A DNA stretch of 64,000 nucleotides from Hexactinellida sp. DTS-2022 (lineage: Eukaryota; Porifera; Hexactinellida). Made by a program: the position numbers and the translations under genes. The notes beneath the pieces are model-generated. The model did not search any database, was not told where the DNA came from, and saw nothing but the letters and a program-made list of their open reading frames with translations. Location of the stretch: NCBI GenBank assembly GCA_028753945.1, contig JAPNXP010000015.1, positions 2,418,001-2,482,000 of the forward strand, written 5' to 3'. Every line of letters begins with the position of its first letter. The stretch's first letter is position 1. Shown in pieces: positions 11,220 through 21,614 of this stretch.

Positions 11220-11786
11220 GGGGATTATCTAGGATTTTCGTGGCTGGCACTTTTATGGAGGTATAAATTTTCCGGCATCCTAAAGTAGGCTGACGACTGT
11301 CCAGGTTTTAGCATAGACAGTCCAGTTTTTCTACAATTATTGTGCGATGTCCAGTAATTTTGTAAATTGACCAGGTTTTTTTTGCAGTTATTTTTTATTG
11401 TCACCAACAGGGTTGCCAACTTTTTGTAAGCACAAAGCGTGATATTTGTCCTTTTTTTTGAAAAAAAGCGTGAGATTTTGACTAAAAAGCGTGGAAAACA
11501 ATTTTTCACCTCAAAAAGCAGTATATTGAGGGTTTTGTTTAGCGTCCACCAATTAATTTTATGCTACTTTCTCAGGCGCGGGACGTCCTTTCTAACGTGA
11601 GGTTTTGAATGTAAGCGTGAGATCGTGAGATTTAAAAAAAGCGTGAGATTCACGCCTAAAGCGTGATAGTTGGCAACCCTGGTCACCAATTGCCTCCGAA
11701 ATTTATAGCATGTGTCCAGGATTGTCCAGGGTTTTGTCGAGATTTTAAGAAAGGTCCAGCTTTTGGCCCAAAATCCTCTAGTCACC
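11220..11786. mobile_element. Probable hAT-type element, host of a nested one
   Basis: The left end CAGGGGATTATCTAGGATTTT resembles the complement of the right end AAAATCCTCTAGTCACCCT. Inside, GTCCAGG phrases recur in both orientations. The target duplication is not clear. It is interrupted by the well-defined element at 11408-11681. Confidence 0.5.
11408..11681. mobile_element. hAT-type miniature element (nested)
   Basis: The ends CAGGGTTGCCAACTTTT and AGTTGGCAACCCTG form the inverted repeat. It is flanked by a perfect 8-bp duplication GTCACCAA (11400-11407, 11682-11689). AGCGTGAGAT repeats lie inside. Confidence 0.92.
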
Positions 11787-11811
11787 CTACCCCAAAGGTA
11801 TCAGCCATAAT

Positions 11812-12629
11812 CATAGACTACTTTAGATAAGGACTGGAACGTAGCGATCTCGGGGTTTTAACTTGAGTCTGAGAGGCTCCAATTTTAAATTTGAAAAAAG
11901 CATTAGGTTTCCAGTTTCCAAATGTGATTTATGGCATATAGGGGTAACTTTTGGCACCCGTCAACAAGTTGAGGTTTCCACTCAAAATTTCTCACACCTC
12001 GACAAGTTATGACGTCATTGTCACATTTTGAGAGCTGTGAAAATTCACTTAATTGCACATAACTCCCGCCCTTTAAGAGATAAAAATCTCAAAATTTAAT
12101 AGAACATGTACATTAATGATGCGGACAGATTGCCAATATGTTTACTCATTGTCGCATGATGACGTAATTACTAAAATTTCACATTGTTAAATTCTACTAT
12201 TTAGGCCTATTTACGCTTTATAATCAATGTTAGAAGCAGTGGCGGCGCTAGCCAGCCGCCACTGGTGGGCCACAATTACGTCACAGGTGGGGCACACTTA
12301 AATTCAGGTGGGGCACAGGCCCCACCTGCCCCCACCCTCGCGCCGCCTCCGGTTAAAAGTATATAAACCCCACACCAACCGCGAAGCGGTTGGTATGTGG
12401 TTGTGTTCTACCGCGAAGCGACCTAGCAAGCGAAGCGCGCTAGTCTATATAGATAGATATACTGTAGCATCAATATATACATAGATACACTGTAGCATCA
12501 ATATATATAGATACTAGCGCGCTTCGCGGCAGAACACAACCACACATTCAATTTTAAATTGGAGCCTCTCAGACTCAAGTTAAAACCCCGAGATCGCGAA
12601 GTTCCAGTCCTTATCTAAAGGAGTCTATG
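11812..12629. mobile_element. P-element-related miniature element carrying Helitron pieces
   Basis: The ends are inverted repeats of about 80 bp beginning CATAGACTACTT, the same first 12 bases as the complete P element at 6117. Flanks GCCATAAT and GCTATAAT agree at 7 of 8 positions, matching the P-type 8-bp duplication. No transposase is present. The interior is largely Helitron sequence: a forward 3' half ending at 12443 and a short inverted 3' terminus from 12514. Confidence 0.7.
11925..12443 (+). mobile_element. Helitron, 5'-truncated copy
   Basis: Homologous to the full copy at 43399-43839: the segments GGCATATAGGGGTAAC and ATTAATGATGCGGACA, the hairpin CAACCGCGAAGCGGTTG, and the 3' terminus GCGCGCTAG followed by T. 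A separate GC-rich insertion (about 12237-12353, GTGGCGGCGC ends) interrupts it. Confidence 0.75.
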
Positions 12630-12820
12630 GCTATAATACATAATCAGTATAATTCAATGATGCGGCACTATTTTAAAGAGGTAAATTGCTACGGTACACA
12701 AACAGTTGTTTATCCAAGCATTTCTAGACCAGAAAATATGGGCATACACCCGGCACCTAAATCGAATCGCAATTCACGCACTTTTTCACAACTGATGCCT
12801 GGCCGGCAGACCTGGGGCTG

Positions 12821-13011
12821 ACTACTACAGTCGAAATCGGGTTTTTTTGCCCCCCAAAATGCACGAGAAAAAGAGGCAAAAAAACCCAATAAGCAAAAAA
12901 ACCCGATGGAAAACACATTAAGATATCACATTTTTGCACGACAAAAGGAGGCAAAAAAACCCAATAAGCAAAAAAACCCGTGGCAAAAAACCCGATTTCG
13001 TCTGTAGTGAG
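12821..13011. mobile_element. Small TIR element with internal direct repeats
   Basis: The left CTACTACAGTCGAAATCGG and the right CCGATTTCGTCTGTAGTGA form an imperfect inverted repeat. A segment GAGGCAAAAAAACCC with its continuation is duplicated (about 12871 and 12946). It is followed by a GATTAC-rich simple stretch at 13010-13120. The superfamily is unknown. Confidence 0.55.
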
Positions 13012-15231
13012 TGATTACGATTACATCCTTCAGAAAAAGCTTGATTATGGTAACGATTACGATTACAGGAAAAGTTGTAATCGATTACTATCGATTACGA
13101 TTGTAATCGTAATCAGCCCCAAGCCTGCCAGTGGCCGCGGCGGGCACATAAATGTGCCGGCCAGGCACCTAGAAACCCCTGATCCACAGAGACAACTAAA
13201 TACCATGCTTAATAACTCAAAACTTTTATGAACGGTCACAATCAGGACATATTAATGAATCTTCGAAATCTATTAAATATGTTAAATATTACTAGACAAA
13301 CAACATGAAACCAACAGAGACATACATCACAACCTAACCATTCATTCACCTCATGAACTATTCTCTTCTTTCTCCAAAACATCACTTTCCGAACCATCAC
13401 ATACTTTACAATTATTTACATCTTACTCAACATTACATTCTTTGTTTGAGGCTGAATAACCCCCATATTTGTGCCTTTCTATTCTTTTTCTCCTACGATT
13501 TGATTGCTTAACCCCGTCTTCTCTTAGTTATACTATGATCGATATTTTTAATGCTACAATAGAACCTATACTCAGTGGTGTATTCTTATTATTAAAAGTG
13601 GGGGAACGGCGTTAAACATAGGTCACTTTTATGCTATGTTACAGGGTTTCACACGCCTTAATATTTTTACTTGCCATAAGCCTTGTTTTTATTTTTCTAA
13701 GAAAAATAGTATGGCAAGTATGATGAAAGAAAAAAAGCGAAATATTAAATTAAGGCGAGTAAAACACAGTGGTCAAACCAGGAGAAAAATTCGAAATTTT
13801 GACAGTACTTGTTTTGGGTATTTTTAGCTTCATAAAATTCTACATAGTTGTAAACCTAGAAAAATGCATTGGTTTTGAAAATTGAGTGTGGTTACATTCC
13901 GATGACACTCGACTGATTGAGTTACAGTGTAAAATGACGTCTATCAAAATACCATGGACTATTCCAATCTCCAGGTTACTTTCTATAAATAGTGAATGCA
14001 AAGTGTAAACATATTTAGAATGCATTTTTCTCCTTTATTCGATATTAATAAATTCTTGCAGATTTATTTGCTTATTAAACCTATTATGAACTGTTCAAAT
14101 TTTCCAATCAGTTGTATTAATTTAACTAATTTTCTGGTAATCTGAGAGCAAAATCTCAAATTGAAGTGAATTGAGAAGCGTAATACCAACATAAATTATT
14201 AGTTATATATCTATTCTAGTAATTAAAAATATATTTATACCCGCAGGTACCCGCAAACAATCTTAAAAATAGGCTAAGAGTAAGCCCAATCGCCTAAAAT
14301 TTCACTTATATTTGGCAATATTTAATTTTATGGTTTGTTTATAAATGTTACATTATTAATATAAATTACAAGACTCATGGACAATGACAAAGTATACACC
14401 TTTTTGAAAGAGAATGATTCTGAAAACCTTAGTTCCTTGACTCGTAAGTTCATGGCACAATGTTCTGTTCAAGACAAGCGTCTCCTCTGTCAGAGTAATT
14501 ATGTTTCATTCTTACAGAGGAAGAACATAGAATTAAACAAAAACAAAAAATATCTCATCTAACTAATGACGAGCTATTCTTAAGGTTAATTAGAGAATAA
14601 TTAGTGTAATATCTTTATAGTTGCATATAAATACAATACTATGTATATCTCTATAACTTGGCAGCATTAAAAATTAACTCAACCAAATTTTAGAAATTAA
14701 TATTAATAATATATAAAGTGATACGTCATAACTCGAAAAATTGAAGGCATACACTGTTTTTTAGGTAATCATTGGATTTCTCGTGGTTGATTTACTATTC
14801 AACAATAATAGGTATAGAATTGCTAAAAAAGGTTTAGAATGGCTTTTATTGCGATTTCTCCTGATTTGCCATTTTAGACCACTGTGTAAAATTATTAATG
14901 GGTGCCAGAAAAAAAAGGAGAGTAAATAAATTTATTAGATGGAAAAATTAAGGCGTGTAAAACTTTAGGAAAGTAAACTAAGGCATGCAGATATTTGTTG
15001 AACAATAGATATTCGAAACACGTGCTTTTTTGAAGTCTTAATTAATTAACCCCAATTAGTGGCAAAGGTGTAATATACTAATAAAAAACTCTAATAACGA
15101 AAAAGCTAATAATGGTGTTTGATATATAGTAAACAGTAATTGTGCAAAGTATAATTTGAAAAATTCTGGCTGATCAACATTTATTTATACTTAACTGGAT
15201 TAAAGGTTGTTATATGACCAGTATAGTGTAC
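13012..15231. other. Long stretch without a convincing gene
   Basis: Begins with GATTAC simple sequence to about 13120. Scattered phrases like TTAAGGCGAGTAAA (13750) and TTAAGGCGTGTAAAA (14949) relate to the tandem array at 15475-15700, so part of this may be one decayed element. Short open frames lack recognisable domains. Confidence 0.4.
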
Positions 15232-15471
15232 CAGGGTTGATAAAAATCATGATTTTTTTGATTTAAATCAGAATTTTGATTTTAATTGTTTTTTTTGCAA
15301 TCTATATCACACTGGCGTATATTATTTGGCTAATAGATTAATTACTTTGTTAATGACTCATTATCAATGTAATTTGACTCATTATCAATGCATTTTTTTT
15401 TCCGCAAAAAACAATAGACATAAAAAATCTGATTTAAATCAAGAAAGTCTGATTTAAATCAAACAACCCTG
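15232..15471. mobile_element. hAT-type miniature element
   Basis: The ends are CAGGGTTGATAAAAATCATG and TTAAATCAAACAACCCTG. TGATTTAAATCA repeats sit inside both ends. Flanks TAGTGTAC and CAGTATAC agree at 6 of 8 positions. Confidence 0.8.
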
Positions 15472-15474
15472 CAG

Positions 15475-15700
15475 TATACCAATTGGGAAATGACCGAAAA
15501 AAAACTAAGGCGAGTAAACCAATTAGGTTATGACCGAAAAAAAACTAAGGCGAGTACACTATTGGGGTAGGATCGAAAAAAAAAACTAAGGCGAGTCAAC
15601 CTAGAGAGGTAATTCTGAAAAAAAGGCTAGTAAATCAATTGGAGCTAGGACATTAAAAATTATGGCGAGTAGATATGAATGGCCAAAATTAAGGCGCCTT
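15475..15700 (+). repeat. Tandem array of about 50-bp units
   Basis: Four to five imperfect units centre on GACCGAAAAAAAACTAAGGC followed by GAGTAAACCAATT. Divergence rises toward the right end. Similar phrases occur singly at 13750 and 14949. Confidence 0.75.
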
Positions 15701-15983
15701 AATTTTTACACTCATTTTTAGAATCCTGCTACGTCATCAAGATAAAATTTCAAAATTGATTTATGATTGAAAACGATAGATAATAATTTAATAAAAAACT
15801 AGTGCATAAAACGAACGAACCTTTTCCTAAACGAACGAATATTCGAATAATCGTTCATTTAAATCAAATTCAAGACTCAAAATACAGAGGAAAATAGCTT
15901 CCTGTTAGTGGTGCAATAGTTTAAACATAGCTACAAACTGCATTAGACACAAGTTAGCTATTACCAGGGACTTCTTTAATATA

Positions 15984-16900
15984 GGGACTATAAACTTCGT
16001 TTTACGGTAAAATTAGCGTAGGCCGAACACAGTATCGATGTACTTATTGATATCCGTAATCCGCTATCCGCTAATGCTAGACACAGGAAATGTATTATTG
16101 GCGTATAGGAAGTAATATTTTGGGAATCCAAAGGTCATATTGGTTTATCGAAAATATTTGTGCGAATGTAATTATGCGATGTTCACACCTTTCTATATAT
16201 TGTAATATTGTTAAAATCTCGAGATTATTTAGCTTTATACATATGAAAAGTATTATTGTCGTATAGGAAGTCATATTTTGGGAGTCCAACTGTAATTTTG
16301 GTTTATCGAAAATATTTGTGGAATGCAAGTTACCCGATGTTCACACCTTTCCATATATGGTAATATTGTTTAAATCTCGAGATCAGTTGACTTTATGCAT
16401 ATGAAATTTATTATTGGCGAATGGGAAATGGGAACTACTGAGTCCCTAAATATGAATTCCCATTTCCCATTCGCCAATAATAAATTTCATATGCATAAAG
16501 TCAACTGATCTCGAGATTTAAACAATATTACCATATATGGAAAGGTGTGAACATCGGGTAACTTGCATTCCACAAATATTTTCGATAAACCAAAATTACA
16601 GTTGGACTCCCAAAATATGACTTCCTATACGACAATAATACTTTTCATATGTATAAAGCTAAATAATCTCGAGATTTTAACAATATTACCATATATAGAA
16701 AGGTATGAACATCGCATAACTTACATTCGCACAAATATTTTCGATAAACCAATATGACCTTTGGATTCCCAAAATATGACTTCCTATACGACAATAATAC
16801 ATTTTCTGTGTCTAGCATTAGCGGATTACGGATATCAATAAGTAAACAATACTGTTTTCGGCCTACGCTAATTTTACGGTAAAAAGAAGTTTACAGTCCC
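15984..16900. mobile_element. 0.9-kb near-perfect palindrome (fold-back element), TA-flanked
   Basis: Two arms of about 450 bp mirror each other around 16445; each arm holds two diverged copies of a roughly 170-bp block (ATTTTGGGAATCC ... TCTCGAGAT). The ends GGGACTATAAACTTC and GAAGTTTACAGTCCC are flanked by TA, suggesting a Tc1/mariner-type long-TIR miniature element. Short frames on both strands (for example 16563-16757) simply mirror each other and are not genes. Confidence 0.8.
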
Positions 16901-17820
16901 TACTATTACTCAGCTAATTTTAGGTAGGAATTTATATTTACGACCAATCCAATCAAAACAAGTCAAGTTGTTTTTCAAAAGCATTCAACGAATTTCTGTT
17001 TCATTCTAATATTCAGTCAAACGAATATTCTTTTCGAAACGAACGAAAATTCGGTATATTCATTTCAGCCCTATAAAATTATAGCCAACACGATATAGTG
17101 TAACCGCCGCCAAAATGGTGGGTAAATCTTTTCAAATACGAAAAATCTCGGATTTAGAACTGGTTGTTTATTCTACATCGTGTTCAATCATGAAATCTAT
17201 TTAAAAAATATTATGATGACGTGCATAAAAGTGACATCCCTCGCTTGAATGCCACCTTCTCTTGCCAATAAGAAATGGAAATATTAACAATGGAAATTCA
17301 GTGTAGCAAACCTTTTCAATGTATAGACACTTTTCAAAATATTTGATGGTGTTATTATTTAGTTGTGCTAAATTCAAAGATTTTTTGGGTCGCATGCTTT
17401 AGTCCTACTGCATGCGGAGGCGTTAGTCCAACTCTCAGTGTAGGCATTATTCCTACTCGTAATATTGGCGTTAGTCCTACTAATTTGAAGTGTAGGCGTT
17501 AGTCCTACTCTTAATACTGGCGTTAGTCCTACTAATTTGAAGTGTAGGCGTTAGTCCTACTCTTAATACTGGCGTTAGTCCTACTAATTTGAAGTGTAAG
17601 CGTTAGTCCTACTAATTTGAAGTGTAGGCATTAGTCCAACTCTTAATTTTGGCGTTAGTCCTACTCTCATAAATGTCAATACTCCTACTCTTAAAATTTT
17701 ATTACATTCGTTTATTTTGCCCATGATTTTGAATGAAAATTTCAAATGGAAAGTTTTAATTGACGAGAATAATAAATAAAATGAATGTAATATTAATACT
17801 GGGATAAACGATTTAATTAG

Positions 17821-19326
17821 TTTAAATATATCTGGAACTTGTCTAGGATGGGTGCTCTGCAGGTTGGACAGGTTTGTGCCAATTCTGTAATAGTGTTGCT
17901 ACACTGGGTGCAACAGTTTGCGTGTTTGCATGGTAAGAACAACCATGTGACCTCACGTACATTTAGGCAAACGGCGCATAAATTTTGATTTTCTAATGCA
18001 CTTCCCTGTTCTTCTCCCTCGCTTTCATCCGAGATTCCGAATCATCAGAAATGTATACGACAGATTCATTAAATGTAATCGTCTGTGTAAGCGAATGGGT
18101 TATTGAGGCTAAAAATTCCCAAGGAGTATATACACCACTTGTAAGTTTTTCTTTGCATTCTTTTCGATGTTCAATATTAATCTTGACTTGTTTTTCCTTG
18201 ATCTAGTAATTTCTCTTCCTAATACTAATCGAGAGATATCATTATCATAATCCGTAATTAAATCATTAAGAGTGTGCATAAAATTCCAAATGCGAGGATG
18301 ACGTCTTGAATAAGCATTTCAACCTTGCATGATAAGACTCAGCGCCATTATTTGTTACATTTTCCAACTCGAATACTGATAACTCACTTGGGGTAACTTG
18401 TGTTAGCCAATACCTTTTAAAATACCTAAGAAATCCATCAAGTTTCGTTTGATCTATTTGTTGCAAAGCTGGGGGCTGGAGAAGAGAGTAAGTGGAGTGT
18501 ATTAAATCGCAAGGTAGGTGTGGAATTGCCATGATTTTCTTTACAAATATAGTTTACTCTGGGTTATTTCGATAACAAGAGGTTAATCCATATTTTTGTA
18601 TCTTACGCCAAATAGCTTGCGTGTAATGAAACCAACATCCATTTATCCTACGGCTATTCTGTGACCTAAAGTGATTGTTGCCTTCAAATTCAATGCGAAA
18701 TTCGTTGTTGGTAATAGATCACAAAATTCGATCGCAGATTTAGGAATTATCGGTTGTGAGGTTCTTCTTGCTCTAAACATTAGAGATTCGCACTCCTTGT
18801 AAGCAGGGTTTCATCTAGGCGTATGCGACGCGCCTCCAGGCGCGTAATTTCAAAAGAAAAGTTTTCTAGGCGCGCGAAAATCGAGAGATGCTCCCATAGA
18901 CGTAATACAAATTGAGCATTTTAGGCGCGTGTGAGCGAGCTCTACTTTATCTAGGCGCGCGGGAAATTTTGCCTGGATGAAAGCCTGCTTGTAAGTGACT
19001 TTGTGAGCTGAAGGGTCGGCTCTAGTAGTATCATTAAATAAGTCGCGAAGGTTGTCGCGAGAATTCTTTGCTCTTGTCCTGCATCTAGATTTTAATGCAA
19101 ACACTTCCGAATTATATGCATCTACCTCATGATTATGCAATGACTTTGGATAAACTAAATTAATTTGAGTATTTAATTTAGCGCTGCCTTTGCAACCATT
19201 CCTGAAAAGAACACATTTTAAGTAAACGCAATCAGACTTTTTCCTATTGGAAAAATATTTATATCCATCTGAAGTGGTAATGGGTTTGCCTCCTCCGCGT
19301 TGATATTCCTCGGTGTTATACTCCAT
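17821..19326 (-). pseudogene. FLYWCH-MULE transposase-RING gene of element A, decayed
   Basis: Read on the minus strand from the ATG at 19326: a FLYWCH-type zinc finger segment (YKYFSNRKKSDCVYLKC ... LHNHEVDAY), then an hAT N1 insertion (18804-18987) that breaks the frame. Next come a remnant GCWFHYTQAIWRKIQKYGL aligning with CWFHFTKAIFERVQKLGL of element B, the acidic ENVTNNGAESYH motif, and a C-terminal RING finger at about 17995-17821: CAVC, PCKHANCCTQC, CPTC. The core carrying the first two catalytic aspartates (about 110 residues in B) is deleted. Frameshifts occur near 18300 and 18160. It cannot make transposase but shows the family's domain order. Confidence 0.85.
18804..18987 (-). mobile_element. 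hAT miniature element N1 (copy 2), inside MULE A gene
   Basis: A 184-bp element with ends CAGGGTTTCATC and GATGAAAGCCTG and a perfect 8-bp duplication CTTGTAAG (18796-18803, 18988-18995). It interrupts the transposase after the FLYWCH segment; the last residues of the open frame from 19326 are encoded by this insertion. Confidence 0.95.
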
Positions 19327-19827
19327 ATGTTAAGAAAGTAGTACGTAATATTTAAATGATTACATTAGTCACCCTTATATAATTACTGATGGTTAATAAT
19401 GTTATTGACACACACTTATAATAAATTAGTCAAAAGTGACATTCGATGACATTAACAAATGCGAAGACATATATTAGGTCCAATTTGGGTGTCAAATTCT
19501 AATTATCAATTGTGATTGAATATCCGCAAAACAATTCAAAATTACACTGCACTAAGTTCTAATCTCTACTAGTACTAACTCCATCTATGAGAGTAACGTC
19601 TACACTTCAAATGAGTAGGACTAACGCCAGTATTAAGAGTAGGACTAACGCCTACACTTCACATTAGTAGGACTAACGCCTACACTTCACATTAGTAGGA
19701 CTAACGCCAGTATTAAGAGTAGGACTAACGCCTACACTTCAAATTAGTAGGACTAACGCTTACATATTACAATTAGGACTAACGTCTACATGTGGAGTAG
19801 GACTAACGACGCGCTCCCAGATTTTTT

Positions 19828-20278
19828 GTTTTTTGTTTAGTCATCCATGGTTCAGAACAATAGATTAGACGATTTTAAAAACAAAATACTTATATGTAGC
19901 TGAGTTACTGGTAACTGAAGTGTTTTTTTTAATGTATAAATTTCATTTCTGAGGTTATGGTTCTTTTAGAATTCAAAAATTCCTTATATGGCAGTTCAGT
20001 TACCAGTAACTGAGCTCCATGTAAGTAATCTGTTAAAAAAATTGACGTATCTTTAGTATTATGAGTCAGATTCATTTGAATTTCAGATTTTAGGACAGAT
20101 AATATATTTGTATATTATTTAATTTTTGAAAGTAATGCTTACTTAGTTATCTCGGAGAATATAGTGATTTTGAGGCAAGTGTTAGTCACCATTTTTTTCA
20201 AATTCCTTTGAATATATTGTCATATCGTGTTGGCTAACAAATTAATATGTACTGTTTACAAAAGGAAACGATTGTAGT
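19828..20278. other. Non-coding, one inverted repeat pair
   Basis: GAGTTACTGGTAACTGAA (about 19901) is mirrored by TTCAGTTACCAGTAACTGA (about 19994), a remnant of a small inverted-repeat element. Nothing else recognised. Confidence 0.5.
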
Positions 20279-20441
20279 CAGTGTTTTTTTTAAAGGCAAA
20301 TAGAGGCCCAAAATGGGCTTCTAATTTTTCTCAATGGGCCTCTAATTTTTAACGTGCTAAGTACTCAATATCATGAAATGTAGGGTGAGGGCCTCTAATT
20401 GTTGGTAGGGCCCTCTAAGCAAATCCTTAAAAAAAACATTG
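20279..20441. mobile_element. hAT-type miniature element
   Basis: The ends are CAGTGTTTTTTTTAAAGG-like and CCTTAAAAAAAACATTG, flanked by a perfect 8-bp duplication ATTGTAGT (20271-20278, 20442-20449). GGGCCTCTAATT repeats lie inside. Confidence 0.88.
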
Positions 20442-20746
20442 ATTGTAGTATTTCAGAATTTAATTAAAAAAAGCTTTGGATTCGGCTTTGGGTTCTTCGG
20501 TTAGAAGTTAAATGAAATAGTAGTTATCTTGAAAAGTACATTCATTATAAAGCGAATAAATGACTTTAATAAATATATTTTGTAAAATGCTATGAGTAAA
20601 TAATTAAATACATACAATAGTGTTAGGTAGTCTAATTAGATACTAATTCATTATAATATAAAGATTAAAATTAATGAAATTGATCGAAAACTCCATCAAA
20701 CAATTAGACAACTAAATAACAGTGGTACAAATAATTATGTCATGTA

Positions 20747-21001
20747 TTATTCACAAGCAATCTTTCTCTCAAAAGAACTCAATGCAATACCAAAAGCTTG
20801 TAATGGGCTGAGAGGATAGGAATAATCTAATGTAAAAAGATCTTTCCCAATTCTTCCAAATTGCATCACAATATGGCCATCTCGAGTATCAATGAGTTGA
20901 AAGTTTTTGACAGAAGCTTGGGTAACTCGACCATTGAAATTAAGATTATAAGTTTGGGAATTGCTATTCCAGTCTGGTATCTTGTTTTCAAATGTCAAAG
21001 T
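20747..21001 (-). CDS. Tubby-like protein, last exon (exon 3)
   Basis: Encodes the C-terminal third of the tubby domain: [50 protein letters not shown], ending IACE and TAA. This ACE end is the conserved terminus of tubby/TULP proteins. On the minus strand the exon is preceded by a pyrimidine-rich acceptor CTCTCTACTTTAG, giving a phase-0 start at 21001 (T-L-T-F-E-N-K). It joins exon 2 across a 12.4-kb intron. Tubby proteins bind PI(4,5)P2 at the plasma membrane and help deliver membrane proteins to cilia. Confidence 0.9.
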   Translation of the reverse strand, partial: TLTFENKIPDWNSNSQTYNLNFNGRVTQASVKNFQLIDTRDGHIVMQFGRIGKDLFTLDYSYPLSPLQAFGIALSSFERKIACE

Positions 21002-21305
21002 CTAAAGTAGAGAGTTTCAAATCTAATTTATACACATACATAGTTTTGAATTACAATATAAATGTTCTGACGAGAAGCCACCTAGCAAGCGAACCGCGCA
21101 AGTTCTATTTAAACTAGGTCATACATTCCATAACAAATTATGATAATAAAGCAGCAATAATTCAAGATGACTAAATCAACTGTAAAAAATCCAAAATTGC
21201 AGCCTGTGCCGACGCATGTTCCTTTGGTGGCACTATACTTTGATGGTGGTTTATTGATAGACTATAAGTTAAAGACAGAGCGATTAATTATGTCAGTGTA
21301 TCCAT

Positions 21306-21612
21306 CAGTGCTCGACAAACTGAAATTTTGATGGTGGCTAATTAAGCCACCACCTCACTTTTTCTGGTGGGTAAAGAATAAACAAAGTACAGTTTAACAA
21401 ACGACAGATTACTTAACAAAGTTCTGATGCCGTAAAACAACACTAATGTTAATAACAATTGATGCAAGTTGCAACGAAAAATATAATCTACACAAAGTCA
21501 AATAATTCACAATTTATGGTAGATTAGTTAAGCCACCAAAGGCAAAATTTGGTGGCTTAAATAAGATTTTTGGTGGCAAGCGCCACCAAACCACCTAATT
21601 TGTCGAGCACTG
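21306..21612. mobile_element. hAT-type miniature element (tubby intron 2)
   Basis: The ends CAGTGCTCGACAAA and TTTGTCGAGCACTG are complementary. Flanks share TATCCA, offset by one base. GCCACCA repeats in both orientations lie inside. Confidence 0.8.
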
Positions 21613-21614
21613 GC

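Larger units (their letters stand above)
17387..19818 (-). mobile_element. MULE transposon A with tandem-array termini
   Basis: This 2.43-kb element is flanked by a perfect 9-bp duplication AGATTTTTT (17378-17386, 19819-19827), the size typical of Mutator-like elements. Both ends start GGG. The left end (17387-17690) is an array of about 12 units around GCGTTAGTCCTACT; the right end (about 19600-19818) is about nine units of the complement AGTAGGACTAACGC. Between the arrays lies a decayed FLYWCH-MULE-RING gene on the minus strand, itself hit by an hAT N1 element. Confidence 0.9.

Noticed and set aside
14377..14562. 61-codon open frame starting MDNDKVYTFLKEND
   Set aside because: Reasonable composition but no recognisable family, no splice context and no neighbours that support it; too short to claim.
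17387..17690. Regular direct repeats resembling a CRISPR array (also 57050-57330, 27145-27300)
   Set aside because: Spacing is irregular, the 'spacers' are themselves repeated, matching inverted arrays stand at the other end of each element, target duplications flank them, and the genome is eukaryotic.
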